Shown: one piece after another, positions 33,363-43,264 of the stretch
How positions within the stretch are numbered: the stretch's first letter is position 1
Layout: the number at the start of each line of letters is the position of its first letter
NCBI GenBank assembly: GCA_038501625.1
Contig: JAZAYU010000013.1
Coordinates: 9,424,001-9,488,000 of the forward strand
Reading direction: 5' to 3'
Source of the DNA: Corbicula japonica
Taxonomy: Eukaryota > Mollusca > Bivalvia > Venerida > Cyrenidae
Length of the DNA: 64,000 nt
Position numbers and translations under genes: made by a program
Notes under the pieces: model-generated
Told to the model about the DNA's origin: nothing
Databases searched by the model: none
Seen by the model: only the letters and a program-made list of their open reading frames with translations

Positions 33363-33885
33363 CTTAAAAAGATAGTAATCAAATACAAATAAACATAGCA
33401 ATGAATGAGAACATCAAAAGTCCAAAAGATCACTGCTTTACAATAGCAAAATTTTAGCCATTTCTTTCCACAAAATCCTAATACAACAATTTATTTTAAC
33501 ACCTGAATATTATTTTAGTTGTTTCAGAACATCAAACATTTTCAGCCATAGTAAGACCTGCTAGCTTAATTAAGATCAAATGTCATAATTATTCCAAACT
33601 GACATATGAAACATTTTAATAGATTCAAGAAAAAAGCATTCAAATATTAAGACATTAAAAATTAAGCATGAAATACATCTTTGTGGAATTGAAATTTTTT
33701 GTCTGTTTAAAATAGTTCTAAACAGATATAACTCTTAGTCATTTAGAGCTTATAAAAACTAAACAAGTGGTACAATGTACCAAACACTCAATATTGCCAA
33801 AAAATGTCTTGTGTTGCTCTGGTCAATTGTCCAAGGTCCTATCATCTTGGCTGAAGTTCATTGACCCTTATTATAGATTATATGG
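33363..33885. other. intron-like, no gene seen
   Basis: AT-rich sequence between exons of the glycine-rich locus. Confidence 0.4.
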
Positions 33886-33965
33886 CATGAATGAACAGTG
33901 CAGATCTGGATCATTCTGCACATCCATGCTGTCTGGTTAGGATCTACACTGATGTGCGATAAAAC
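33886..33965. mobile_element. GATCC-arm element fragment
   Basis: AACAGTGCAGATCTGGATCA and TAGGATCTACACTGATG. Confidence 0.75.
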
Positions 33966-34032
33966 CTATATTTCTTGAGTAAAGGTTAAGCAGATATCTG
34001 AGATCAGTCTTGAGTAGTTTTCTTTTGACTGG

Positions 34033-34183
34033 CCTGGGCTGAAGGTTATAAAGCTGAGATTGGGAACCAGTCTCAAATCTCAAGCATCTGATTGGCTGAA
34101 ATGGCGACTGGTTGCCATTTCAGCCAATCAGATGCTTGAGATTTGAGACTGGTTTCCATGCTCAGTTTTATAACCTTGGGAAC
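34033..34183. mobile_element. PAL-A palindromic MITE
   Basis: Complete palindrome from CCTGGGCTGAAGGTTATAAA to CAGTTTTATAACCTTGGGAA. Confidence 0.95.
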
Positions 34184-34298
34184 AGTTTATTGAGCCAATC
34201 ATATTTATGCTCAGTTCCCCAATCTCAGTTATATGATCTTTGGCTTTCCCCATTTATCCACCCAAGAAGCTGTAACGCTACATTTACATTACACTTAA

Positions 34299-34545
34299 CC
34301 CTTTCCTCCATAAATATGCATTTTTACACATGTGCAACCAGTGTAGATCCAGATCATCTGGCACATCTGTGACGTCTGATCAGGATCTGCACTGGTCACA
34401 TTTTGGTCAGAAATAACCTGATAAACAAAATAGCGAACAGTTTAGTTCCTGATCAGATAGCATGGATAAGCTGGCTGATCTGGATCTTAACTGTTCACGC
34501 ATGCAATAAAGGTGACTATATGGATAATGGAGAAAAGGGTTAAAG
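34299..34545. mobile_element. GATCC-arm element, full length
   Basis: The left terminus TTAACCCTTTCCTCCATAAA (from 34297) and the right terminus GGAGAAAAGGGTTAA enclose the four arms. The right-hand side has a small internal duplication (ATATGGATAATGG). Confidence 0.92.
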
Positions 34546-34564
34546 GATATTTATTCAAACTCAC

Positions 34565-34707
34565 CTGTGCTGTCTGTCAGCTTTAATGTAGGCAGAATCT
34601 TCCACAGTTACAGTGTCTGCTTCGACATGTAGATTGGCTTCCACTGTGCCACCGCTCTGCACTGTGAAGTGGGTTCCCACAAGTTTCATACCATTGTAAC
34701 AAGGGTT
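34565..34707 (-). CDS. exon of glycine-rich repeat protein
   Basis: The acceptor ATTTTTCAG precedes 34707 and the donor GCACAG|GTGAGT follows 34565, giving 143 bases with an open frame. It reads NPCYNGMKLVGTHFTVQSGG then TVEANLHVEADTVTVEDSAY and IKAD. The alternation of hydrophobic and polar residues with SGG turns suggests stacked beta strands (beta-helix-like). The order relative to the 36780-36951 and 33.0-33.4 kb exons is consistent with one minus-strand gene. Function is unknown. The next exon is broken, so even this intact exon may be part of a dead gene. Confidence 0.6.
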
Positions 34708-34715
34708 CTGAAAAA

Positions 34716-34788
34716 TCCACGCCTGAACCAAGGACTGAACCCGGAACCCCTCGCATGACAGTCCGACGCTCTACCCGGGTTACACAAT
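34716..34788 (-). pseudogene. tRNA-like sequence or SINE head
   Basis: On the minus strand: AACCCGGGTAGAGCGTCGGA, TGTCATGCGAGG, then B-box-like GGTTCAGTCC. It lies 9 bases upstream of the acceptor-side edge of the 34565-34707 exon, in the intron. Stem pairing is imperfect. Confidence 0.55.
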
Positions 34789-34897
34789 GACTCTCAGTCT
34801 CTATTACCTGTGTACAACTATGTACAGGTAAATGTGATCATTTTTGTATGATGACACTGGCATCTGGCCTGTAAAGGAATTCAATCATTCATAAAAG

Positions 34898-34971
34898 TCG
34901 CCATTTCAGCCAATCAGATCCTTGAGATTTGAGACTGATCTCAAAACTTAGTTTTATGATCTTGGGCACAG
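34898..34971. mobile_element. PAL-B half-element
   Basis: One arm: CGCCATTTCAGCCAATCAGA, CTGATCTCAAAACTTAG and TTTTATGATCTTGGGCAC. Confidence 0.9.
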
Positions 34972-35013
34972 GTTTTCCTTCAATTTCAACTTAATGCTTT
35001 ACTTCATGGGATA

Positions 35014-35161
35014 AGTGCCCAAGGTTATAAAACTGAGCATGGAAACCAGTCTCAAATCTCAAGCATCTGATTGGCTGAAATGGCGACCAGTCGCCATTTC
35101 AGCCAATCAGATGCTTGAGATTTGAGACTGGTTTCCATGCTCAGCTTTATAACCTTCAACC
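35014..35161. mobile_element. PAL-A palindromic MITE
   Basis: Complete and almost perfectly symmetrical, from GTGCCCAAGGTTATAAAACT to CAGCTTTATAACCTTCAA. The centre is GGCGACCAGTCGCC. Confidence 0.96.
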
Positions 35162-35172
35162 CTTGTTGTAAT

Positions 35173-35350
35173 TCAAACAGTGTAGATCAAGATGAGCCAG
35201 CACATTCATGTAGTCTGATCTGGATCTACATTGGTCACTTTTTGATAAGAAATAACCTATAAATCATTAAGCCATCAGTGTAGATCCTGATCAGATGGCA
35301 TGCACGTGCTGCATGGTCTGGATCTACACCATTTGCCCATGGGATAACAG
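35173..35350. mobile_element. GATCC-arm element, left end missing
   Basis: CAGTGTAGATCAAGATGAGC, CTGATCTGGATCTACATTGG, AGTGTAGATCCTGATCAGAT and GTCTGGATCTACACC. It begins right after the PAL-A copy at 35014, which may have inserted into or next to it. Confidence 0.85.
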
Positions 35351-36779
35351 CTATCATTCTCCCGCAACCTCTCTCTCTTTAAAGTGACATGCAACCATTT
35401 TGTGAATAATTTAACATATAAATAGGAGTAGGATCTATGACTACTTACACCCACGATTGTCCTTAGTAAATAATAAACCATGGCAAGATATTCATTATTA
35501 TCGAACAGCTCCGTCTTAAATACATTCAGCTACTTTATAGTACTCATGAATATCCATTTATTATTAAATAAGAGACGACTTCGCGTCAACAATATCTCCA
35601 AAAGATTTCATGAAAAAATACAACATATGGAATCCACAACAACATATGGAGCCCAATTTGAATTTGTTTATATCTGTTGATTTCTCCTCTTTGTGACCAA
35701 AACAAACTGTCCGTTAGGGTCCTCCTAATTGTAAATTATCATTATATGACAACATTGTACCAGTATCTTATTGGTATAACCAAAATCTAGCGATAAAAGA
35801 CAGATGGAGACAATGTTGACAGATTTAGGTCAGCACTAGAAAAACGATTTCTATACGAATATTCCAGGTATAAAACTAAACTTTTCATCTCCAGACTCCG
35901 AAATGTATACCACGGCGAATAGCATTGAGATTTTTTCAAAATCCTGCATTAAAATATTAACTTTGATCGAAAAAACAAAGTCACCTACCGTTTTTTGTTG
36001 ATTTTCGACTAACATATGGAATCCTGGAAGTACAACATATTATTTTAGACGGAGCCCACTTTGAAATACATATGTTGGTTGACCCCCTGTGAAGACCCAT
36101 CTCAAATGTAGACAATAACCAGTTTTCATTGAAAACCTGATTAAATTTTTTTTTAGAAACTGTTGAAATGTTTACTCTTATGGGTAAATGTATTTAAGAG
36201 TAATCTTCTATAAAATGTAACATCTTATAAGTAACATGATAAAAGTTGAATCTTATGAGTTATAGCCATCGTGTTAAATCTGCCTTTAAGATTTAAATAC
36301 CAAGTGTGATGTAAAATATGCTTAAACAGCCGGTAGCAGTACAAACCACTATGCCACATTCCAGACTTGTCTCCCGCCATCTTGCTGACCTCTGTAGTCT
36401 TTGTGAACGTCTGTCCATCCACCATTTACAACGCAAGATGGGTTTACAACTCAGGGGTGAACTTCCTGAAAATATCATTGATTCAACATAATAATCACGT
36501 ACACTCTTTCACTTGAAGTTACCGTAACTATTAATCATATTACTCTACCAAACAAAGCCCAACGGTGTTTACAATTAGAGAAATCAACTGGCATGTTCCT
36601 TTGTTTATGAAGGTAAAAAGTTTGTGTTTTCTGTTATTCAGAAAAGCTGTTTTTAAATTATTTACTAAACTAACTTGTAAAGTAATGTTTGATATGATTT
36701 GTGATGATACACTTTCAGTGTACATTAATGTAAGCTGTCACCTAGAGATGTGTGGTTTGCATACCTTCTCATTATTTAC
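35351..36779. other. intron-like, no gene seen
   Basis: About 1.4 kb. Frames of 60-70 codons at 36225-36478 (minus) have no family signature beyond a weak C-V-V-N-G-G-W run. I do not call an exon. Confidence 0.4.
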
Positions 36780-36951
36780 TGTCAATTTGTTAGTGCTGTT
36801 GTCCTCATGTCGTAACACTGTGCCAGCACCACCACATTTGTGTCCTGATCCACCATAGGCATATATCTTGCCAGAGAAGGTAGCATGGTTGAACTTCAGC
36901 AATACACAGCCACCAGAACCTTCACCTCCCTGGCAGTTTGGATCTGAGTGT
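36780..36951 (-). CDS. exon of glycine-rich repeat protein
   Basis: The acceptor TCTACTTTAAG precedes 36951 and the donor TTGACA|GTAAAT follows 36780, giving 172 bases and one open frame. It reads DPNCQGGEGSGGCVLLKFNH, then ATFSGKIYAYGGSGHKCGGA and GTVLRHEDNSTNKLT. The module G-G-x-G-S-G-G-x-V, F-x-G-x-I-x-A-x-G-G, G-G-G-A-G-T-V is a repeat type found in large mollusc proteins of unknown function, as I recall. The Gly-rich turns and short strands suggest a secreted or surface protein. No catalytic motif is visible. Splice sites are good and there is no internal stop. Confidence 0.65.
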
Positions 36952-36984
36952 CTTAAAGTAGAAGTAGCATGGTTAGTCCATTAG

Positions 36985-37705
36985 AGCAAAAGGTTACAGA
37001 TGCAAGCTACACGAGAGTAAGCTACAAAAGTTTACAGATGCAAGCTACACCAGAGCAAGCTACATAAGGTTACAGTTGCAAACTACACCAGAGCAAGCTA
37101 CAAAAGGTTACAGCTGCAAGCTACACTAAAGCAAGCTACATAAGGTTACAGTTGCAAGTCACACCAGAGCAAGCTACATAAGGTTACAGTTGCAAGCTAC
37201 ACTAGAGCAAGCTACAAAAGGTTACAGCTGCAAGCTACACTAAAGCAAGCTACATAAGGTTACAGTTGCAAGTCACACTAAAGCAAGCTACATAAGGTTA
37301 CCGTTGCAAGCTACACCAGAGCAAGCTACAAAAGGTTACAGTTGCAAGCTACACTAGAGCAAGCTACAAAAGGTTACAGTTGCAAGCTACACTAGAGCAA
37401 GCTACAAAAGGTTACAGTTGCAAGCTACACTAGACCAAGCTACAAAAGGTTACAGTTGCAAGCTACACCAGAGCAAGCTAAAAAAAGTTTACAGTTGCAA
37501 GCTACACCAGAGCAAGCTACAAAAGGTTACAGTTGCAAGCTACACCAGAGCAAGCTACAAAAGGTTACAGTTGCAAGCTACACTAGAGCAAGCTACATAA
37601 GGTTACAGTTGCAAGCTACACTAGAGCAAGCTACAAAAGGTTACAGTTGCAAGCTACACCAGAGCAAGCTACATAAGGTTACAGATGCAAGCTACACCAG
37701 AGCTT
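36985..37705. repeat. 38-base minisatellite, about 19 units
   Basis: The unit is GCAAGCTACACCAGAGCAAG followed by CTACAAAAGGTTACAGTT, with C/T and AA/TA variants. It lies in an intron of the glycine-rich locus, about 35 bases upstream of the 36951 acceptor. The open frames with LQATPEQATKGYSC repeats are shadows of it. Confidence 0.97.
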
Positions 37706-38174
37706 GTGTTTTACAATCGAAATATTAAGCAGAAAACATCTTAACAGTCCAATGATCAATAACCAGCTAATATCTACTTTAATTCAAGACCATTTTCAGT
37801 TTTCTGCAAATTTCCTGACTGCCAACTGCTAAAACATAAACATTGACCAACTCAACAGTAGAGTGTGTCTTCATAGAAATCATTAAAACTTTTTCTTAGT
37901 AAATTAAATTTTCTGTGATGCGACAAGAAAGTAAGACAGCCTTTGACTTGTTTTTACGTAGGCTGTAATGCAATTTTGTTTTGTTGATTTTATTGGTTAT
38001 ATTGAATATTAGGCTTTTAAATTTTGAGAGCAGAAAAAGCCTGATAAGACAGTAAGTAACCCAACATTGCAGGAGTGTAAATAATGCTATTTTGCCATAC
38101 AGAATGGTTTCGATTTTATCATTGTGAAAGCTATGGTAACGTGGAAATTTTTTATTAACAGTCAGTATAATATG
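37706..38174. other. no gene seen
   Basis: AT-rich intron-like sequence. The stretch near 38050-38105 resembles 1020-1085 (a stretch like GACAGTAAGTTACACAA, then TGCTATTTTGCCA), so a short dispersed repeat is possible. Confidence 0.4.
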
Positions 38175-38525
38175 GATTTAATTGCATGTGTGAACAGTGT
38201 AGATCCATACGAGCTGGCACATCTATGTCATCTGGACAGAATATACACCGTTCAATCCTGGTTAGAAATTACATAATAAATCAAAAGGTAAACATCAGCA
38301 GATCCTGATCTGATCCCAAGGTTATAAAACTGAGCATGGAAACCAGTCTCGAATCTCAAGCATCTGATTGGCTGAAATGGCGACTGGTCGCCATTTCAGC
38401 CAATCAGATGCTTGAGATTTGAGACTGGTTTCCAATCTCAGCTTTATAACCTCTAACCCAGAGGGCATGGATATCTACACTGTTTCCCACAGGATAACAG
38501 CAGTACGCCATGGAGTACAGGGTTA
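38175..38525. mobile_element. GATCC-arm element interrupted by PAL-A
   Basis: ACAGTGTAGATCCATACGAG and AGCAGATCCTGATCTGATC precede the PAL copy. GGATATCTACACTGTTTCCC and TGGAGTACAGGGTTAA follow it. Confidence 0.88.
38314..38460. mobile_element. PAL-A palindromic MITE nested in a GATCC-arm element
   Basis: Complete palindrome from TCCCAAGGTTATAAAACTGA to CAGCTTTATAACCTCTAACC. Confidence 0.95.
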
Positions 38526-38572
38526 ATTAAAGTCAACATACATTTTTATCAAATAATTCAAGTTTTCCTCAC

Positions 38573-38795
38573 CCCTGGTTGGAGCCAGTGTAGTTTTAGC
38601 AAATGTGGCAGTTGCTGTTGTTATGGTGGTCATTGCTGTTGCTAGGGTCATAGTGTGTCGCATAGTGGTAGTTGTAGTCGCAGCATGTGTACAGGTTCGA
38701 AGGGATCCACCTTGGGATGATATTGTTCCATCACCTGACAGAGTGTTTATTTCACTTCCTACTGTACCTTCACCGACTCGGGGTCTCTGTTGCCA
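38573..38795 (-). pseudogene. possible exon of the glycine-rich locus
   Basis: On the minus strand one frame reads VGEGTVGSEINTLSGDGTIS then SQGGSLR, which matches the strand-turn pattern of the downstream exons (xNTLSGxGTIxxxGG). After that the frame becomes a Thr-rich run (TCTHAATTTTTMRHTMTLAT) encoded by a degenerate ACN tract, up to a possible GGTGAGG donor at 38573. The Thr run is unlike the family and may be a microsatellite-like expansion. No clear acceptor. Confidence 0.4.
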
Positions 38796-38929
38796 CTGGT
38801 GACCAACTCTTCATCTAGCAGTATAGCTCTATCACACCACCTTTGAGTAAAATGTACATAAAATTTCAGACTATTACACAGAGAGAAAACAGTAAAATAT
38901 AGATTTTATATAACTCTATAAAGCATGTC

Positions 38930-39040
38930 TGACCAGTTTGAATCTGTATTAGCCAGCATGCCTGCTGATCTGGATCTACACCTGTTGCATCTTGGTCAGA
39001 AATGACCTAATGAATCTAAAAGCCAACTGTATAGATCATG
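38930..39040. mobile_element. GATCC-arm element fragment
   Basis: GCTGATCTGGATCTACACCT, the spacer GTCAGAAATGACCTAATGAA and TATAGATCATGATCAGATC. Confidence 0.8.
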
Positions 39041-39067
39041 ATCAGATCGGGCAACAACTGTTTGATT

Positions 39068-39285
39068 AACCCTTTCCTAGATATATACCCATTTTTACAC
39101 GTGTGACCAGTGTAGATCCAGATCAGCCAGCAGGATCTGCACTGGTCGCATTTTGGTCAGATATAACCTAATGAATCAAAAAGCGAACAGTTTAGATCCT
39201 GATCAGACAGCAAGGATGAGCCAGCTGATCAGGATCTAAACTTTTTGCCCTAGCAATAAAGGTGTATCTACACAGGAAAGAGTTA
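39068..39285. mobile_element. GATCC-arm element, near full length
   Basis: It starts TTAACCCTTTCCTAGATATA (from 39065) and ends CTACACAGGAAAGAGTTAA. The second arm is shortened (GGATCTGCACTGGTCGCA follows the first arm directly). Confidence 0.92.
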
Positions 39286-39497
39286 ATAGAGTGGACAAGG
39301 TGAATTTGCCATTTTTTGTATAAATAAAGGGCCATTACCCTGATGTGGATGAAACCATTTGGCTGGTTATCAAAATTGGCCAAGATATTATGCCCATAAA
39401 CTTTTTCACAAGTTTCAAGAAGATCGGACAAAAACTATTTCAGTTATACAGTCGACATCACTATATATGTTGCCCGCTATGGGTGTTCCCAGAACAT

Positions 39498-39600
39498 ATC
39501 CTGTCTTCAATGGATTCATAATGATCATATTATTATACATATAGATACAAAATAGGATTCATAATGATCATATTATTATACATATAGATACAAAAAAGGA
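39498..39600. repeat. two-copy 46-base tandem repeat
   Basis: GGATTCATAATGATCATATT and the following ATTATACATATAGATACAAA occur twice in a row, with a truncated third start at about 39599. Confidence 0.9.
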
Positions 39601-39604
39601 TTCA

Positions 39605-40196
39605 TAATTAAATTGTTATTATTAAATTTTAAGTGTGAAAACATTATTGCAGCTACCTAATACAGTACTTGATTTGCTTTGTTTGATATTCCAATTATAT
39701 TTCTTTTGTTGACGCATCTTAAGTTTACCTACTTGTTCGATTTAATATTATTTAATAATTCTAAAGTGGGTTCCTATGAGATATTGTAAAAAACTCAATT
39801 TAATTTACTACATGTACAAAAGCTATAATTCTATAATGCTTTATTTCAAGTTCAAAACAAGTGCCGCTGAAAGGAATGGACGAAACGCGCCAAATAACAC
39901 TATTTCTGGCTATATCTAAAGAAAAAAAATAACACATTCATGTACTCTTGTTTCGTGTTGTTTAAGTTTTTATTCAGGTTTCAAAGAATATACATAATTT
40001 ATAAACATGCCACAATCTTTCTTCATCAAGGGTTGAAACTGCGAAGTATCATAGTTATCTACCTTCCAGATTTGAAATTGGCGGTGTTTTAAATTGACGG
40101 GGATTTTTATTGGCGATGTTTTTTATTGGCGCAACTGACCCTGACCACCAATATCGCCAAAATTAAACCCCCGCCAATATTAGTACTTATACAGTA
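39605..40196. mobile_element. inverted, truncated copy of the 18063 TIR element
   Basis: It ends CCGCCAATATTAGTACTTAT then ACAGTA, the inverse of the 18063 left end. Interior blocks such as AACAAGTGCCGCTGAAAGGA match 18.40 kb in inverse. The other terminus, about 165 bases, is missing. Confidence 0.85.
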
Positions 40197-40916
40197 ATAA
40201 AGCCATTATCATATTTCATTTCCTAACAGGTTTAGACTGGCAACATTAACAGCACGTGTTTTTAATGTCATTACAAAAGCAATATGCAATAGGTTGCTCA
40301 CTCAGAGTCATCAGGATAGAGCATGTTGCCCTTTAACAGGAAGTGTAATGACGCCATTGCCAGACACTTTTCTTCCTGGCATGTTAGAATCATCTCTGGT
40401 GTCGCCTAGAGTGGAACACCACACAGTTTATGGGCGAAACAAGGTTCAATCTCAGTTTCACAGACGACTGACAGCAATATTAACTGCTGACATGAAAGAT
40501 TTTGAATAAATCATCTGATCCAGCTTGTCAAATGCCATGAGAAGACGTACACAGGCACTCATTAAATGCTAGAGGTGATCAACAACAATCTTCAAAGGAA
40601 GAACCCAAAAAAAATTACGAATATTAAAACATCATAAAACATTATTTGAATTGGAATTTCAGTTTGCACCCTCTCATAAAAAAATGGCTGAAACACTTGT
40701 TTCTTTTTGTGTTGAGTACAGCTATTAACTGGCTGCCTTTCACTTTACCAATTTTTCTCTCAAATCAAAATCATCTTTACCCTAAGTTTCACTTGACACT
40801 ATTAATATGCTAATTAGATTATTTGCAGGTAAACATTATTGAGGGTTGTCTAAACAATCAAAGAGCTTAAATTAAAGGTTGTCTGAAAAACGTTACATTT
40901 TAATGCCTTATTAACC
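40197..40916. other. no gene supported
   Basis: A 71-codon plus-strand frame at 40294-40509 (with HTVYGRNKVQSQFHRRLTA) has a reasonable composition but no splice or family signal that I can see. Noted but not called. Confidence 0.35.
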
Positions 40917-40935
40917 CTTTACTCCATATATACAA

Positions 40936-41185
40936 GAGGCACGCCACGGGAAAGGTACCTTAGAGCAGTTGACGTCAATCCTTGAAACAACGTCATAAAG
41001 TTGAGCAGACGACATTAATTATTATGCAATTCGTGGTAAAAATACCATTTAATTGTCAAAATGTGTAACAAAATCACTGTTTTGTTATGAGAAAATAATA
41101 GAAATTTGAAAGTTCTTTCTAAATATAGTAACAACAAACATGACACAAAAAATGACCGAAGGTACCTTTTCCCGTGGCGCGCCTC
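40936..41185. mobile_element. 250-base MITE with 27-base TIRs
   Basis: The left end GAGGCACGCCACGGGAAAGG and the right end (reverse complement GAGGCGCGCCACGGGAAAAG) then TACCTT are inverted repeats. ACAA lies directly on both sides, a possible 4-base target duplication. It inserted just after TTAACCCTTTACTCCATATA, the left terminus of a GATCC-arm element. The interior resembles 10655-10750 in inverse. Confidence 0.9.
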
Positions 41186-41234
41186 ACAACTTTTAACATG
41201 AATGCAATCAGTGTATAACAAAAGATGAACAGAG

Positions 41235-41855
41235 CATAGGCCAACTCATTTGACGAACTCTTTAAAGAACTCTTTTAAAGAATTCTTATGTAGAGTGCAT
41301 ACACAGAACTCTTTTCATAACAGCATACACCAAACTCTTTTGAAAAACTCTTTTGAAAATAGTATACAGCAAACACTTGAAGAATTCTTTTGAAGAGAGC
41401 ATAATATACTATACTCTTTTGAAGAACTCTTTTGAAGAGAGCATATATACTTTACTCTTTTGAAGAACTCTTTTAAAAAGGGTATACACCAAACTCTTGA
41501 GGAACTCTTTTGGTGAGAAAATATACTATACTATTTTACAGAACTCTTTTGAAGAGAGCATTTACTAAATTCTATGAAGAACTCTTTTGAAGATAGTATA
41601 CACCAAACACTTTCCAAGAACTCTTTTGAAGATAGTATACACCAAACTCTTTCGAAGAACTCTTTTGAAGATAGTATACACCAAACTCTTTCGAAGAACT
41701 CTTTTGAAGATAGTATACACCAAACTCTTTCGAAGAACTCTTTTGAAGATAGTATACACCAAACTCTTTCAAAGAACTCTTCTGAAGAGAGCATTCAGCA
41801 AATTCTTATGAAGAACTCTTTTGAAGATAGCTTACACCAAACGCTTTGAAATAGA
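41235..41855. repeat. 39-base minisatellite
   Basis: The regular core at 41574-41790 repeats AGAACTCTTTTGAAGATAGT then ATACACCAAACTCTTTCGA. Flanking units are more variable. 39 is a multiple of 3 and no stop falls in several frames, so five overlapping open frames of 65-91 codons appear on both strands. These are artefacts. Confidence 0.96.
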
Positions 41856-41859
41856 TGAA

Positions 41860-42025
41860 AAAAGAACTCTGAAAGCCACCAAACACAACAAATATGAAAA
41901 TACTGCAGGCTCTGTTTGATTGAGCCTGTTCATGGGCAGTGATGGGATTGCATATTATTGCCCACGCCGCCTAGCCCCGGGTTGAGCGCAACTCAGAAAT
42001 TACACCATTTCGATCCATCCCAAAT
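41860..42025. other. non-repeat island within the 39-base array
   Basis: Contains AAATATGAAAATACTGCAGG and TTTGATTGAGCCTG, resembling 16255-16300. Possibly a small insertion. The rest is GC-richer (GCCCACGCCGCCTAGCCCCG) with no frame. Confidence 0.5.
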
Positions 42026-42029
42026 GATA

Positions 42030-42310
42030 GGAACTCTTTTGAAGACAGCATAAACTATACTCTATTGAAGAACTATTTTGACGAGTAAACCAAACTCTTA
42101 AGAAATTCTCTTAAAGAGAGCATACACCAAACTCTTTTGAAGAACTCTTTTGAAGAGAGCATACACCAAACGCTTTTGATGAGAGCATATACTTAACTCT
42201 TTTGAAGAAATCTTTTGAAGAGTATACACCAAACTCTTGAAGAATTCTCTTGAAAAGAGCATACGCCAAACTCTCTTGAAGAGAGCATACACCAAAACTC
42301 TAAAAGAATT
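42030..42310. repeat. 39-base minisatellite, second block
   Basis: Variable-length units of GAAGAACTCTTTTGAAGAGA then GCATACACCAAACTC. Confidence 0.92.
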
Positions 42311-42490
42311 CTTTCCATTCTCATTCCCCATAACACATTAATTTCCCATTCTAATTCCCCATAACATATTATTTTCCCATTCTTATTCCCCATTACACAT
42401 TCTTTTCCCATTCTGATTTCCCATAATACATTTTACCCATTCCTATTCTCCATAACACATTTTCCCCATTCTTATTCCAATAACACTTTT
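42305..42490. repeat. ~30-base CCCATTC/CCCCATAACAC array
   Basis: Units such as TTTTCCCATTCTTATTCCCC then ATAACACAT repeat about six times with length variation. Confidence 0.85.
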
Positions 42491-42934
42491 TTTAAAGCCC
42501 CAGCCCTAAACTTAAGTATGAATACACTATGACAAAATCATATTTGTCCCTATAGACTCCAATATATAAGCACTCTAACAGAAGACAAAATGTCTGATCG
42601 AATTCTTTCTTATAGACGGGATTTTCAGTGATAATGTTAAATTATAGTTAACGAACTTTTAAGAAGCTAAATATAATGGAGCTATATTTAGCACCTATGT
42701 TTAACGAAGCGACCACTTCATGCGCGATCTCAATTTCTGTGACGTTTCGGAAATCCTACTTTCGCTTTAAGTCGCGCGGACCAAATTTATTTTAGTAAAT
42801 TAAAATTTTATTAGCCCGAACTAACGCTGCAAATTTATGCCTATAGTTCCAAATTCATGTAATATTTCATTCAAGAGCGGGTTTAATTGAAGTAATGCCG
42901 CTTTATATTATTATTCTACATAACACTTTTTTTC
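42491..42934. repeat. dispersed repeat splitting the ~30-base array
   Basis: About 190 bases (42720-42905) match 58895-59070, starting GCGCGATCTC, with CCTACTTTCGCTTTA, TTATTAGCCCGAACTAA and AAGTAATGCCGCTTT conserved. The array resumes on its other side, so this looks like an insertion. No terminal inverted repeat is obvious. Confidence 0.75.
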
Positions 42935-43260
42935 TTTTTTATTTAAATTCTAATTCCCCATGACAATTTTTTTTCCCATTTGTATTCCCATAACAATTTT
43001 TTATTCATATTCCCATAGCAAAAATTGTGTTATGGGATTCTCCATAAATGCGTAGTGCAGAAGAGGAATGAAAAAATCCGCATAACACTCTCTTTTTTCT
43101 TGGCATTCTTCTTCCGCAGAACACATATTATTTTCATTCTCACCCCATAACCCATACCACAAAACACATACATTTTTGCACTCTTCTTTCCCACAGCATA
43201 ACACATTTTTGCATTCTTCCACACAACACAATCATATTTTTTGCCATTCTTCATCCGATT
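42935..43260. repeat. ~30-base array, continued and degenerate
   Basis: Units of CCCCATAACA and TTTTTTCCCATTTGTATTCC, later CCACAGCATAACACATTTTT and GCATTCTTC. Minus-strand frames rich in Cys, Glu and Lys across it are artefacts. Confidence 0.75.
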
Positions 43261-43264
43261 ATTT

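Noticed and set aside
36225..36478. Minus-strand exon with CVVNGGWTD, like the start of a thrombospondin type 1 repeat
   Set aside because: Only a few residues match, the expected Trp/Cys pattern does not follow, and a stop comes soon.
40294..40509. 71-codon frame with VYGRNKVQSQFHRRLTA
   Set aside because: Plausible composition but no supporting splice site, repeat partner or family match that I can see.
41531..41849. Overlapping 65-91 codon frames on both strands
   Set aside because: They all come from a 39-base repeat lacking stops in several frames.
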